Counted from the stretch's first letter, positions 17,817 to 26,554 are shown. The stretch is 64,000 nt of DNA from Singulisphaera sp045290345 (GCF_045290345.1 NZ_CP155448.1:11084-75083); one strand, 5' to 3'. Numbers and translations: made by a program. Notes: generated from the sequence alone by a model not told the origin.

Positions 17817-18385
17817 ATGACGACCTTCACGGCTGTTTATGATGCATGCGTGCTGTACCGGCTCCTCTACGCGACTTGCTTATGCAACTCGCTTTGACCG
17901 ATTTGGTTCGGGCGCGTTGGTCGGACAAGATCCACGATGAATGGATTCGCAACGTCCTCGAAGATAGATCCGACCTGACAAGAGCGCAGCTGGAGCATAC
18001 GCGCGATTTGATGAACCGCCACATCCGTGATGGTCTGGTCGTCGGCTTCGATAACCTTATCCCAAGTCTCACTTTGCCTGATCAGGATGACCGGCACGTG
18101 TTGGCAGCAGCCATTCAATGCGGTGCCGGCGTTATCGTGACCTTCAATCTCAAAGACTTCCCGTCCCGGTGCCTCGATCCTTACGGGATCGAGGCACGGC
18201 ACCCTGACGATTTCATTGCCGACCTGTTCGACCTGAATACGGCGGCCGTGTGCACCGCAGTAAAAAACGTGCGTGCCCGACTTCGTAATCCTCCTAAGTC
18301 AGCCGAAGAGTACCTGGAAACGCTGGAACGTCAGAGACTTGCTGAAACGGCGGCGGCCTTGCGTGATTACATCGCGTTGATATAG
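17817..18385 (+). pseudogene. PIN-domain toxin, frameshifted near the N-terminus
   Basis: From ATG 17817 the frame reads MTTFTAVYDACVLY, a canonical PIN start with the first catalytic aspartate (Asp9), then goes out of frame. From base 17858 the neighbouring frame continues seamlessly with PAPLRDLLMQLALTDLVRAR and runs to 18385. It contains KIHDEWIRNVL, PDQDDRHVLAAAI (acidic cluster) and VTFNLKDFP, the remaining PIN motifs. One missing C in the CC at 17858-17859 (or a -1 shift) explains the break. Without it, the downstream frame could start only at ATG 17846 and would lack the first aspartate, so the nuclease is probably dead. A sequencing error is the other explanation. Confidence 0.72.
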
Positions 18386-18617
18386 GTATGAATAAGTTAA
18401 TCAAGCATCACCGATAAGAAAGCCAGGGCCGATGGATTCACCGAACGCAACATGAATTTCATTATCGGACGCACGATCCCGCAGTTGTCGCAGACGGATA
18501 CGCCCTGCCCGCCGGCTTAAGGAAAGCGGTGGGCCTTATTGAGACTTCACACGTAGCGTCCACTGGACGAAAAGTCCATCCACCATGTCATGAACAAGGG
18601 TATCGAGGTTGCGCCCC
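18386..18617. other. Intergenic, nothing recognised
   Basis: No gene or strong signal is visible between the PIN remnant and the operator region of the XRE gene. Short open frames lack ribosome binding sites. Confidence 0.3.
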
Positions 18618-18672
18618 ACAACGATTCGTTGTGATTTACGCGATCTCGTTGTATCTTACAATGAAACGTTGT
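18618..18672 (+). promoter_or_regulatory. Paired palindromic operator over a predicted promoter of the XRE gene
   Basis: ACAACGATTCGTTGT (18618-18632) is a perfect 7-1-7 palindrome. ACAATGAAACGTTGT (18658-18672) matches it at 12 of 15 positions, with centres 40 bases apart. Between them a sigma-70-like promoter fits: TTGTGA (18629-18634), 17-base spacer, TATCTT (18652-18657). The first palindrome overlaps the -35 box and the second the expected start site, the arrangement of an autorepressed HTH regulator. Confidence 0.45.
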
Positions 18673-18715
18673 GGGGCGGCGCACGAGCCAACCGGAGCTC
18701 TTCGCGAGTGACGTC

Positions 18716-19618
18716 ATGCACCCGAAAGTCCCAACCCTTGATTGTGAACGACTCGGAAACCACCTGGCTCACAGCCGGGTGGAGGCCGGGCTCAGCCAGG
18801 CGGCCCTGGCGGCCCGTAGTGGTCTAGCCCAGCAGCAGGTCTCCCTCTTCGAGGCCGGGCTCCGAATCCCGACGCTCCCACAGGCCCTGCGAATCGCCCG
18901 GACTTTGGATATTCCGATCCAACGTCTGCTCACCGGCTCCGACGGGCCGGGGGCCGGGCCGGCAGACCTCGCCATCGAGCTGCGCCGACTTGGGGTGATC
19001 GACCTCCGGGTCGGCGATTCCGCGGTCCCCGGGTCATTTCGCCGCCCCGAGGAGGTGATCAACCTGGCCATCGCGGGCGAGTCGCCCGATCCCAGAATCG
19101 TCGAGGCCATCCCCGCGACGCTCGCCTGGAACGAGCTCGATCCCGACCTTCTCGTAGGCCACAGCAAAGCCGCTGGCATGACCCGCCGGCTGGCGTGGCT
19201 GGCTGACATCGCCCTGGCCATCGACCGGCAGTCGGGATTCCCCGGCGGATGCCGCAAGGGACCATTAGAGCGTTTCCTTCTGCAAGCCAAGCTTCCCGGC
19301 GCGTCCGAGCCATGGGAAGACCTAGGGAAGCCTGCCACCGAACGCTCGACTTCGCCGCTCTGGCGCCGCTGGAGGATCGCCTACGACGCTGATTTGTCCC
19401 AATTCCGGCAGCGTGCCGAGCACCTCCAATCGCTCCGAATCGGATCGGCGACCCGACCTGCATGGCTACGAGGCCGAGTCATCGTGACCGTCCCACAGGG
19501 ATCGGATCCGGCGGGTTACCCTCTCTCCCCGCCTCCCGTGAAGCCGCGGAGCCCGAAGAAGGTCGCCTTCAAGCGTACCACTGCGGTTCGCCGGAGGAGG
19601 CGTCCCGATGATCAGTGA
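18716..19618 (+). CDS. XRE-family helix-turn-helix regulator
   Basis: A 300-residue protein with an N-terminal HTH_XRE domain (about residues 12-68: LAHSRVEAGLSQAALAARSG, VSLFEAGLRIPTL, ALRIARTLDIPIQRLL). A long C-terminal region follows (about 80-260) with no recognised fold, then a very basic tail (KPRSPKKVAFKRTTAVRRRRR). The layout suggests a DNA-binding antitoxin-like or regulatory protein. ATG 18716 is favoured; GTG 18671 lies inside the predicted operator. Its stop overlaps a downstream frame beginning at 19608, preceded by AGGAGG, so a partner gene was once coupled to it. Confidence 0.75.
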   Translation: MHPKVPTLDCERLGNHLAHSRVEAGLSQAALAARSGLAQQQVSLFEAGLRIPTLPQALRIARTLDIPIQRLLTGSDGPGAGPADLAIELRRLGVIDLRVGDSAVPGSFRRPEEVINLAIAGESPDPRIVEAIPATLAWNELDPDLLVGHSKAAGMTRRLAWLADIALAIDRQSGFPGGCRKGPLERFLLQAKLPGASEPWEDLGKPATERSTSPLWRRWRIAYDADLSQFRQRAEHLQSLRIGSATRPAWLRGRVIVTVPQGSDPAGYPLSPPPVKPRSPKKVAFKRTTAVRRRRRPDDQ

Positions 19619-19817
19619 GGAAATCCACTCCTTCCTCAGGGCGATCGACGACGAACTCGCGCGTCACGCCGCCGAGGGCGAGACCCTCGACCTCCACACG
19701 TCGAGGGGCGAGATTCGTAAACGGTTTCAACCAAGATCACGCGAGATAACCTGGTCTTCACCGATCCCTAGGTACAACCCGTCCAGTTGTGACTTGAGAG
19801 GGCCGAGATCGACCTGA
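19608..19817 (+). pseudogene. Truncated partner gene of the XRE regulator (nucleotidyltransferase-like N-terminus)
   Basis: ATG 19608 has a strong AGGAGG eight to twelve bases upstream and overlaps the end of the XRE gene, as in coupled pairs. The first 30 residues (SEEIHSFLRAIDDELARHAA then EGETLDLH) resemble the start of DUF6036/nucleotidyltransferase-fold proteins that commonly follow such regulators. The sequence then turns into basic, low-order residues and stops at 19817. The expected G-S/GG nucleotidyltransferase core is missing. This looks like a gene cut off after about 90 bases. The family identity is from a short match and is uncertain. Confidence 0.4.
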
Positions 19818-19883
19818 ATGTTCCTATTTCCGAACAGGTAGGAAAGTGATCGCCAAGTAGGAAGGGCGGACGCAACATAACCA

Positions 19884-19925
19884 CCATTATCAGACGTTCC
19901 ACGCGGCGGATTCGAGCCGTGGAAC
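19884..19925. repeat. Dispersed GTTCCACG hairpin, copy 1
   Basis: CCATTATCAGACGTTCCACGC at its left side recurs almost unchanged at 21215-21235. GTTCCACG (19896-19903) pairs with CGTGGAAC (19918-19925). Copies at 21215-21310 and 22006-22037 share the arms. Confidence 0.45.
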
Positions 19926-20083
19926 CTGCCCCAATGCTGCGCACGACTGCCCACCCGAAATTGGCCTTCCCGTAGCAAACGGACAAAAAACAACGCTAAG
20001 CCGTAAGCCGGCTGAGTCTCATCAGTCAGGATGGTAGGTGCGGGTCATAGTCCAGGCAATGCGCCGAATCGACGGGCTTACTC

Positions 20084-20671
20084 TTACAGCGCCAAGATGA
20101 CCTCGTGGTCGGCCAGGACTCGCAGCAAGTCCCTGGAGAGGTCCGCTCCGAAGGTCTCAAGATCCAACCAGCCTTCACCCTCGTGGGAGATGGACCCGAC
20201 CCACCCCCTCCCGTCGCGGTGGTAGAACGCGAGGTCTTCAGGGAGGCCCGGGGAGAGCCAGTCGTAAAGCCCGTCCGCCTGCGCGACCTCCGCGAGCGAC
20301 ACCTCCGTGACCGTGTACCAGCGGACCCAAGCCTTGCTGCCCAACAGTTTGGTTCCGGGCCATTCGTGCGTATGGCGCTCGAAGCAGAGCCAGGGCTCAA
20401 GGCGCCGGGCAAGGTCCAGAGCGGCGGGGTCGAAGAGGAGCTGATCCCGCCACACCAGGGCGAACGCATAGCAGTGCGCCGCCGCAAAGTCGAGGATTGC
20501 CCGGTACGCTTCGCCGGCCGGCTCCTTCTCGAACAGGACCACACCCGGCACGGCTTCGCGGTGCTCATGTGCCATCTGGTGAGGGCTGCCATCGGGGGTT
20601 GAGACCACGTGGTCCGTCACCCGGACGATCGATCTGATCCGAGGCCAACCGGAGACCCTGGGCTCGAACAC
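20084..20671 (-). CDS. Conserved hypothetical protein
   Basis: A 195-residue soluble protein with no signal peptide or membrane helix. It is rich in Trp and acidic residues, with YDWLSPGLPEDLAFYHRDG and WVGSISHEGEGWLDLE in the C-terminal half, a pattern seen in short planctomycete hypotheticals. The start is GTG 20671, supported by GAGGAG eight bases upstream. Its neighbours are remnants and short hypotheticals, so context gives no function. The frame at 20026-20592 on the same strand is a shadow. Confidence 0.62.
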   Translation of the reverse strand: MFEPRVSGWPRIRSIVRVTDHVVSTPDGSPHQMAHEHREAVPGVVLFEKEPAGEAYRAILDFAAAHCYAFALVWRDQLLFDPAALDLARRLEPWLCFERHTHEWPGTKLLGSKAWVRWYTVTEVSLAEVAQADGLYDWLSPGLPEDLAFYHRDGRGWVGSISHEGEGWLDLETFGADLSRDLLRVLADHEVILAL

Positions 20672-20733
20672 GACTCAGTCTCCTCGGACGTCCTTGATCG
20701 GTATTACCGAGCAGCTCCAAGCGCCAACCTTTT

Positions 20734-21180
20734 ATGATTCCGACGTTACACCTCGGGCGGTGGCGACCTGATGATATTGGCGGGCCAGGACCTCAGCAAT
20801 GCGAAGCATCGCCCGCTCCGTCCGGGCCGGCCTCCGGCTTAGCGTTGGTTTTTGCCGGACTCTTCGTCGCCATTCCCATAGGCGTGAGGCGACACCATCT
20901 CAAGGCAGAGGAGCGGCACGCGATCGAAGCCAGTCGGTTCTATGAGAAGTTACTGCGGTCGCCGGAGTACGTCGAGCAGCAGCGATTGAACGCGATGTGG
21001 AACCATCGGGATACCGTGTCGATCACCGAGCCTCTCTCCAAATTCGAGATGGGGTATTCGATGAAGCTGACTGCGGAGTACAACCGCCGCTACGGGAATA
21101 AGGTCAAGTATCACAATGCCCAATCGGCTGGGCACCGACGGGCCGCCTCCCGCCCCTGGATTCTCACATGGCTCGACTAG
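20734..21180 (+). CDS. Small single-helix membrane protein
   Basis: A 148-residue protein with one transmembrane helix at about 34-52 (GLALVFAGLFVAIPIGV), then a charged stalk (RRHHLKAEERHAIEASRFYE) and a C-terminus HRRAASRPWILTWLD. The plan matches the protein at 16266: helix, charged stalk, aromatic-Pro-Trp motif. The N-terminal 30 residues are odd, no clear ribosome binding site precedes ATG 20734, and a frame change near 20800-20850 is possible, so the start is doubtful. Function unknown. Confidence 0.5.
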   Translation: MIPTLHLGRWRPDDIGGPGPQQCEASPAPSGPASGLALVFAGLFVAIPIGVRRHHLKAEERHAIEASRFYEKLLRSPEYVEQQRLNAMWNHRDTVSITEPLSKFEMGYSMKLTAEYNRRYGNKVKYHNAQSAGHRRAASRPWILTWLD

Positions 21181-21214
21181 AAAACTGCCTACCCGTGGCC
21201 AGGGAATAGCATGC

Positions 21215-21310
21215 CCATTATCGGACGTTTCACGCCGGCACGTTTTACCCTGGAACGTAACGATTGCCCGGACATGGTGCAGAGCTGCGCAGGGCGTTCC
21301 ACGCGTGGAA
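21215..21310. repeat. Dispersed GTTCCACG hairpins, copy 2 (compound)
   Basis: CCATTATCGGACGTTTCACGC (21215-21235) repeats the left side of the 19884 element with two changes. TGGAACGT follows at 21251-21258. TTCCACGCGTGGAA (21297-21310) is a perfect 14-base palindrome made of the same arms with no loop. Confidence 0.45.
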
Positions 21311-21380
21311 TCGCTCCTTGCACCAGCGTACATTCTTCCGCATCATCTTGGTTGTTCTCAATCAAACGGGAGGATTTCGC

Positions 21381-21947
21381 ATGAAGGCACGACCGACGGT
21401 ACTTGGACTCATGGGCGTCGTCGCCTGCGTTGCGATCGGACTCGCGGCCCTCCGTAGCAACGACGCGTTTTCGGCTGCTTTCGTTTTCGCCATCACTTAT
21501 ATGATCCTCTGCACGAGCACCCTTGTGGCCATCGACCGCCGCGGGGCTTGGGCCGGTTTTGCGGTGTTCGGTTGGGCACAGTTCCTGATCTGCCAGCCGA
21601 ACACCGCCCCGCCCATCGGGGCGACTTCGCTCTCGAATGGGATTGCCTACCGGTTGCTCATCCGCCATCACGGCACGGGGCAAGAACTTCCTCCCCTGAC
21701 CAACCAACCCCCTGAGTTCACGACAGTTATGGACGTCGGGGAAGGGAAGCCCATCTTGGTGTCCGTGACGAAGCAGTACAACGTCCACCGAGGCTTCATA
21801 CCGGTCCACGGCCTGCGTGCCTGCCTGTGCCTGTCGAGTCTCCTCGCTGGCCTACTCGGCGCCGCCATCGGGGGCCTTATTGCTCGCCGCGCTTCCTCTG
21901 CTCCCGCCACCGTGCCTTTTTTACCGCCTGATCAATCTCATCATTAA
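21381..21947 (+). CDS. Hypothetical four-helix membrane protein
   Basis: A 188-residue protein with hydrophobic segments at about 6-24, 30-50, 55-70 and 148-170 (SSLLAGLLGAAIGGLIA), and a soluble domain at about 75-145. ATG 21381 has GGGAGG seven bases upstream, so the longer frame from 21264 is not used. No family is recognised. It lies among small membrane proteins and repeats, upstream of the recombinase. Confidence 0.6.
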   Translation: MKARPTVLGLMGVVACVAIGLAALRSNDAFSAAFVFAITYMILCTSTLVAIDRRGAWAGFAVFGWAQFLICQPNTAPPIGATSLSNGIAYRLLIRHHGTGQELPPLTNQPPEFTTVMDVGEGKPILVSVTKQYNVHRGFIPVHGLRACLCLSSLLAGLLGAAIGGLIARRASSAPATVPFLPPDQSHH

Positions 21948-22266
21948 AACCCAGGGAAATCCCTTCGCGTGGATTCAGCCCGACCTCGCGCAACCCTGCC
22001 CGGGGCGTTCCACGCGGCCAATTGAACCCGTGGAACGTCTCTCCTGCCCGCAATCCCTCGACTTTGCTCGACGTGTTCTGAATCGCAGAAGCGATGAAGC
22101 GTGCATTATAAGGATTTGAGGTTGCTCAACTTTCGAGGCAGGAACGATGGCTGAATCTCGTGCCTATTTCCTCGGAGTTTGACTTCTCGAAGCCTTTCTT
22201 TGATCGCCTTAGCTCGAGTTTCGCGTTTTTCTCGGCGATATACGCAGCAATGAATATCGGGACGGA
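21948..22266. other. Intergenic with hairpin copy 3
   Basis: No gene seen. CGTTCCACG (22006-22014) and CGTGGAACG (22029-22037) form a 9-base stem around a 14-base loop, the third copy of the dispersed element. The stretch ends at the stop of the recombinase. Confidence 0.4.
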
Positions 22267-23268
22267 TCAAATTACGATTCGTTCAACTTCTCCGAAGGCG
22301 ATCGTATCGTGAGTTCGGTCATAAAGTTTGGTGGTTCTGGGGGACTCATGCCCCGCGATCTGCTGGGCTTTTTCCACGGTGCCGCCGTTCTGCAAGAAGA
22401 CGGTGATTCCGGTTGCCCGGAACGTGTGACAGCACGTTGAGGCGGGAAGTCCCGCCCTTTTCACGCGTCGTTTGATCATCTGGAAGACGTCGGTTCGATG
22501 AGGACGGGTGGTTCCGATGGTGCGCTGGCGGGTGATCGCACGAAACAGAGGCGAGTGGGTCTGGTCTCCGATCCCGGCGGCGGCCAGGTAGGCGTCAAGG
22601 TATTCGATGGCCCTGCTGTGAGCGGGCACCTCGTGCACCTTCCCCCCTTTCTCGTGAAAGCGAAACCACCAGCGTTTGCCGTTTTGATAGTAATCGCCGA
22701 CGTTCATGCCGACCACGGCCGAGACCCGGGCGAAGCTGTAGACCATGACGCCGATCAAGGCTCGGTCGCGAAGTCCGGCGATCGAGTGGGTGTCAAGGGA
22801 GTCCAGGAGTTGCCTGGCCTGGTCACCCTCGAGTACCGACGTCTTCCCGTGCTTCGTGACGTATTTGGGACCACGAACCGACGACGCTGGATTCATCGGT
22901 AAGACCTGGCCGACCACCAGCCAATCAAACAACATCCGGATTGCCGCGAGTGCCTGCTTCTTGGACGGGGCACTTCCGGGATGTTGCTCGATGTAAGAGG
23001 CCACGAGCATCGGCTCGACCTCGTAGAGGGCGATCGATCGCTGTTCACACCAGCTGAAGAAATGACTGACCGCTCTGGCGTACGCCTGACGCGTATTTGG
23101 GTTCCGAATGTTGGCTGTGAAAAATTCGATGAAGCGGCGGGCCGCTGGCTCACCCGCCTGGCGGATGGTGATCGGAACCATGCCGAGCAGGAGCGCCTTG
23201 TGGGATTGACGGTCGACCAAATCCGTGGTCGGATGCTTCAGGTTTGATGCGTCCATATGGTCCATCAT
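22267..23268 (-). CDS. Tyrosine recombinase (phage-integrase family)
   Basis: A 333-residue site-specific recombinase. An N-terminal SAM-like core-binding domain (about 40-130) precedes a catalytic domain (about 145-325). The active-site set is complete: Arg181 (FARVSAVVG), a beta-hairpin lysine near 207-210 (EKGGK), His281 and Arg284 (HTFRATG), His307 (AGHES) and nucleophile Tyr316 (LYDRTH). It would act on a DNA crossover site, either for integration/excision or for dimer resolution. No attachment-site repeats were identified beside it. It sits at the right edge of the remnant-rich zone, consistent with a role in acquiring it. The start may be at residue 1, 2 or 5. Confidence 0.88.
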   Translation of the reverse strand: MMDHMDASNLKHPTTDLVDRQSHKALLLGMVPITIRQAGEPAARRFIEFFTANIRNPNTRQAYARAVSHFFSWCEQRSIALYEVEPMLVASYIEQHPGSAPSKKQALAAIRMLFDWLVVGQVLPMNPASSVRGPKYVTKHGKTSVLEGDQARQLLDSLDTHSIAGLRDRALIGVMVYSFARVSAVVGMNVGDYYQNGKRWWFRFHEKGGKVHEVPAHSRAIEYLDAYLAAAGIGDQTHSPLFRAITRQRTIGTTRPHRTDVFQMIKRRVKRAGLPASTCCHTFRATGITVFLQNGGTVEKAQQIAGHESPRTTKLYDRTHDTIAFGEVERIVI

Positions 23269-23683
23269 AAAGGACGTTATGCTAGAGCGCTAGGGGAAAG
23301 GCGAAATTTAAGAGTGTTACTTTCCGGCATGTACGCAATGGGATGCTTTAGGGGACGATCGAGGTCGACGCAATCATCAGCTAAAAAGACACATGAGCGT
23401 TCCATGCGCAAGTCGGGTTCGGGTGTCGAGATCGCCCCACTACGGTGATTTCGTCCACTCTTGCCCGGTCCCTGCCACCGAACCCATGCCGGGACGGGCT
23501 GACTTCACGGTCCGCCCTGCGGCTTGATCCGCGAATTTCGATTCGGGACGCTCGTTTGGGAGACGTCTCCCACAAAGCGGGACGTGTCTGCGCCTCTGAA
23601 AAACAGAGTGACATTGGCGACCGTCTCGCTACCATAGGGCCAAAGACGCTCTTTCGCTCACCCCAGACCAAGGCTCATTCGCA
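23269..23683. other. Intergenic with 16-base perfect palindrome
   Basis: Divergent upstream region shared by the recombinase and the DUF3500 gene. It has no gene. TGGGAGACGTCTCCCA at 23557-23572 is a perfect palindrome 112 bases before the DUF3500 start, a candidate operator. Confidence 0.4.
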
Positions 23684-24778
23684 ATGAATCGTTGCCGATC
23701 TCTCCTCTTCATCCTGACAGCCTCGGCACTCTCGTCGTACACAACCCAGTCTTTCGCCCATGACGGCCCGGGAGCGCACACCCACGAGGCGCCGATGGAG
23801 AAGGCCGGCCGCGAAATGGCGGAAGCGGCCAACAACCTCTGGGCGGATCTCACGCCCGAGCAGAAACTCAAGGCCGGGTTTGAGTTCACCGATCCGCTTC
23901 GCTACGACTGGCACTTTATTCCGAGGCCTCGCAAGGGACTCCCGATCAAGGAAATGACGGGCGATCAACGGGCCTTGGCTTACGGTCTGCTCTCCAGCGG
24001 ATTGAGCCAGCGGGGCACCATCAAGGCCGTGACGATCATGAGCCTGGAACAAATCCTCGCCTCGATCGAAAAGGGGAAAGGGCCGGTTCGTGATCCGGAA
24101 CTCTACTTCTTCAACATCTTCGGCAAGCCGGGCTCGACGGACCCCAAGCAGCCCTGGGGATGGCGAGTCGAAGGGCACCACCTGGCGCTCAACTTCACGA
24201 TCGTGGGTAACCAAGGGGTCGTTGGTGGCCCGACCTTCATGGGAACCAACCCCGCCCAGGTCAAAGATGGTCCTCGCAAGGGGCTGCGCGTTCTCGGCGA
24301 AGAGGAAGATCTGGGACGCAAGCTCGTGAAGTCGCTGAACGACGCGCAACGCAGGAAGGGCATCTTCGAAGTTGTTGCCCCCAAAGACATCCTTTCGCTC
24401 GCACTCCGCAAGGCCAAGCCGCTCGAACCCGCCGGCATCCTGGTCACGGAACTCAATGCCGAGCAGAAAGAATTGCTGAACTCGATCGTGGTACTCTACG
24501 CCGAACGACTCCGCCCCGAACTGGCTGCGAACGACCTGGGCAAAATCCTGAAGGCGGGCGTTGATAAGATCGGCTTCGCCTGGGCGGGTGGTCTGGAACT
24601 CGGTGAGCCCCACTACTACCGGATCCAGGGGCCGACCTTCCTGATCGAGTACGACAACACCCAGAACAACGCCAACCACGTTCATAGCGTCTGGCGCGAT
24701 TTCGAGAGCGATTTCGGCGACGACCTGCTCAAGAAGCACTACGACTCGGCTTCGGCCGACCATGGTCACGCGAAGTGA
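23684..24778 (+). CDS. DUF3500 domain-containing secreted protein
   Basis: A 364-residue protein with a Sec signal peptide (residues 1-25, SLLFILTASALSSYTTQSFA) followed by a His-rich start (HDGPGAHTHEAP). The mature region matches DUF3500: DWHFIPRPRKGLPIKEM, HHLALNFTIV, FMGTNPAQV, and near the end YYRIQGPTFLIEYDNTQ then NHVHSVWRD. The function of the family is unknown; it is probably periplasmic or outer-surface. The His-rich ends hint at metal binding, which is inference. It is transcribed convergently towards the PSD1-DUF1501 operon, with a shared hairpin between. Confidence 0.85.
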   Translation: MNRCRSLLFILTASALSSYTTQSFAHDGPGAHTHEAPMEKAGREMAEAANNLWADLTPEQKLKAGFEFTDPLRYDWHFIPRPRKGLPIKEMTGDQRALAYGLLSSGLSQRGTIKAVTIMSLEQILASIEKGKGPVRDPELYFFNIFGKPGSTDPKQPWGWRVEGHHLALNFTIVGNQGVVGGPTFMGTNPAQVKDGPRKGLRVLGEEEDLGRKLVKSLNDAQRRKGIFEVVAPKDILSLALRKAKPLEPAGILVTELNAEQKELLNSIVVLYAERLRPELAANDLGKILKAGVDKIGFAWAGGLELGEPHYYRIQGPTFLIEYDNTQNNANHVHSVWRDFESDFGDDLLKKHYDSASADHGHAK

Positions 24779-24840
24779 CGACTGAAGATTGTTTGGCTTG
24801 TCGGTCACATCGATGGATCGAGAGTTGAGAATAGTAGATC

Positions 24841-24880
24841 AGGCGGGCCGGCCGTGGATTCCCACCGGCTGGTCCGCCTT
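24841..24880. terminator. Bidirectional hairpin terminator
   Basis: AGGCGGGCCGGCCGTGG pairs with CCACCGGCTGGTCCGCCTT across a four-base loop, with one bulge and G-U pairs. It lies between the convergent ends of the DUF3500 gene (24778) and the DUF1501 gene (24920). Confidence 0.55.
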
Positions 24881-24919
24881 GTCTGAAGTCGCTTGGCTCT
24901 GAAATCCCTCGATCAGTTT

Positions 24920-26380
24920 TCAGAGCAGGATTTCCTTCACCACGTTTCCGTAAACATCGGTGAGCCGAAAGTCACGGCCCCCGTAGTTGAAGGTCAGTTG
25001 TTTGTGATCGAGGCCGAGCAGGTGCAGGATCGTCGCATGCCAATCATGGACGTGAACCGGATTGACGACCGCTTCATAGCCGTATTCGTCGGTCTCGCCG
25101 TAAGCCAGGCCCCCCTTGACGCCGCCTCCAGCCATCCAGAGCGTGTACCCCTTGTTGTTGTGGTCGCGGCCGAACGTACTCTGGCCATACGGAGTGCGCC
25201 CGAACTCGCCGGCCCAGATCACGAGGGTTTCTTCCAGCAATCCGCGTTGTTTCAGGTCGGTCAAGAGAGCGGCAATGGGTTGGTCGGTCGCGGCCGCACT
25301 CTTCGGAAGCGCATCCTGGATGAGAAAGTGGTGATCCCAGGCGACCGGGGCCGTGATCTCGACGAACCGGACGCCGGCTTCGGACAAGCGACGGGCCATG
25401 ATGCACTGACGCGCGAAGCGATCGGTGGGTAGTCCCGAGCCAACGCCGTAGAGCTTGCGGATCGACTCGGGTTCGGATCGCATGTCGAGCAGATCGGGGA
25501 CTTCGTCCTGCATCCGGAAGGCGAGCTCGAAGGATTCGATCGCGCCCTCGATCTCCGGATGATAAGCATCGCGCTGAAGCTTACTTTGATTGAGATTTCG
25601 GATCAGGTCGATTTGGGCACGCTGCAAGTCGCGTGGAAGCTCTTTGTTTATGATGTTCTTCATGGGCGGGCCCGGTTCCTCGTCCTTACCGAGGATCGCG
25701 GCGTAGAACCCAGGGATCTGGTTGCCCCCCATCTTGGTTCCCTGGCAAGTCGCGGGCAGGAAGGCGCTGCCGTAGTTCCGCACGCCCCCGTTATCCGTCG
25801 GCGGATTCAGAGTGACGAAGCCGGGCAAGTTGGCATTCTCGCTGCCCAGGCCGTACAACGACCAGGCCCCGACGGAGGGACGCACAAACTGGAAACTCCC
25901 GGTGTGCATCTGCGTAAACGCTTGCGAATGGTTCGGCAGGTCGGTGTGCATGCTGCGGATCAAACAGAGGTCGTCGGCCTGCTTCGCCAACTGAGGGAAG
26001 ACCTCCGAAATCCAGAGACCTGACTCGCCGTGCTGGGCGAACTTGAACGGAGAACCGAGCAGTTTGGCTTTACCACGGTCTCGCCCAATACTCGTGGTCT
26101 CGCCCGACTGTTTGTTGAGCTTGGGCTTGTAGTCAAACGTATCGACATGCGACGGACCGCCGTTCATGCACAAAAAGATGATGCGTTTGGCCCGTGCGGG
26201 AAAGTGTGGCGCCTTGGCGCTCAGGTTCGCACCGCGAGAACGACGGGCGGACTCCTGGGCTGCCGCATCGTGGGCCAGGCCTGCGAACGCCAGGTAACCG
26301 AACCCGGATGCCGAGGCCTTCAGCATCTGCCGCCGCGAGACGAAGGACACGGGACGATCGCCTTGAGGATTGGTAGCCAT
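24920..26380 (-). CDS. DUF1501 domain-containing protein, Tat-exported
   Basis: A 486-residue planctomycete DUF1501 protein. A Tat signal (SRRQMLKASASGFGYLAFAG) leads into FLCMNGGPSHVDTFDYKP (metal-site region), IRSMHTDLPNHSQAF, EITAPVAWDHH and WAGEFGRTPYGQ, then GRDHNNKGYTLW. This is an alkaline-phosphatase-like fold, probably periplasmic; its reaction is unknown. ATG 26380 is used because the frame further upstream begins with TTG. It follows the PSD1 cytochrome gene, its usual partner, with a gap of about 170 bases. It is probably the last gene of the sigma factor operon that begins at 30545. Confidence 0.87.
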   Translation of the reverse strand: MATNPQGDRPVSFVSRRQMLKASASGFGYLAFAGLAHDAAAQESARRSRGANLSAKAPHFPARAKRIIFLCMNGGPSHVDTFDYKPKLNKQSGETTSIGRDRGKAKLLGSPFKFAQHGESGLWISEVFPQLAKQADDLCLIRSMHTDLPNHSQAFTQMHTGSFQFVRPSVGAWSLYGLGSENANLPGFVTLNPPTDNGGVRNYGSAFLPATCQGTKMGGNQIPGFYAAILGKDEEPGPPMKNIINKELPRDLQRAQIDLIRNLNQSKLQRDAYHPEIEGAIESFELAFRMQDEVPDLLDMRSEPESIRKLYGVGSGLPTDRFARQCIMARRLSEAGVRFVEITAPVAWDHHFLIQDALPKSAAATDQPIAALLTDLKQRGLLEETLVIWAGEFGRTPYGQSTFGRDHNNKGYTLWMAGGGVKGGLAYGETDEYGYEAVVNPVHVHDWHATILHLLGLDHKQLTFNYGGRDFRLTDVYGNVVKEILL

Positions 26381-26554
26381 GAGCAACGTACTCCGAGGAG
26401 CCTGTCCGAGTCTTCAACGCCATCGCACTCGGCGAAGATAATGGACACTCTCAATGAATAACGGATGCGTTCTGTTCTGGGAGCCACGCGGAAACGCCTT
26501 GGCCGGGGACATCGCCTTCGCTCATTTCCCGGTTCCTTGGCCGGCGCCAATCGC

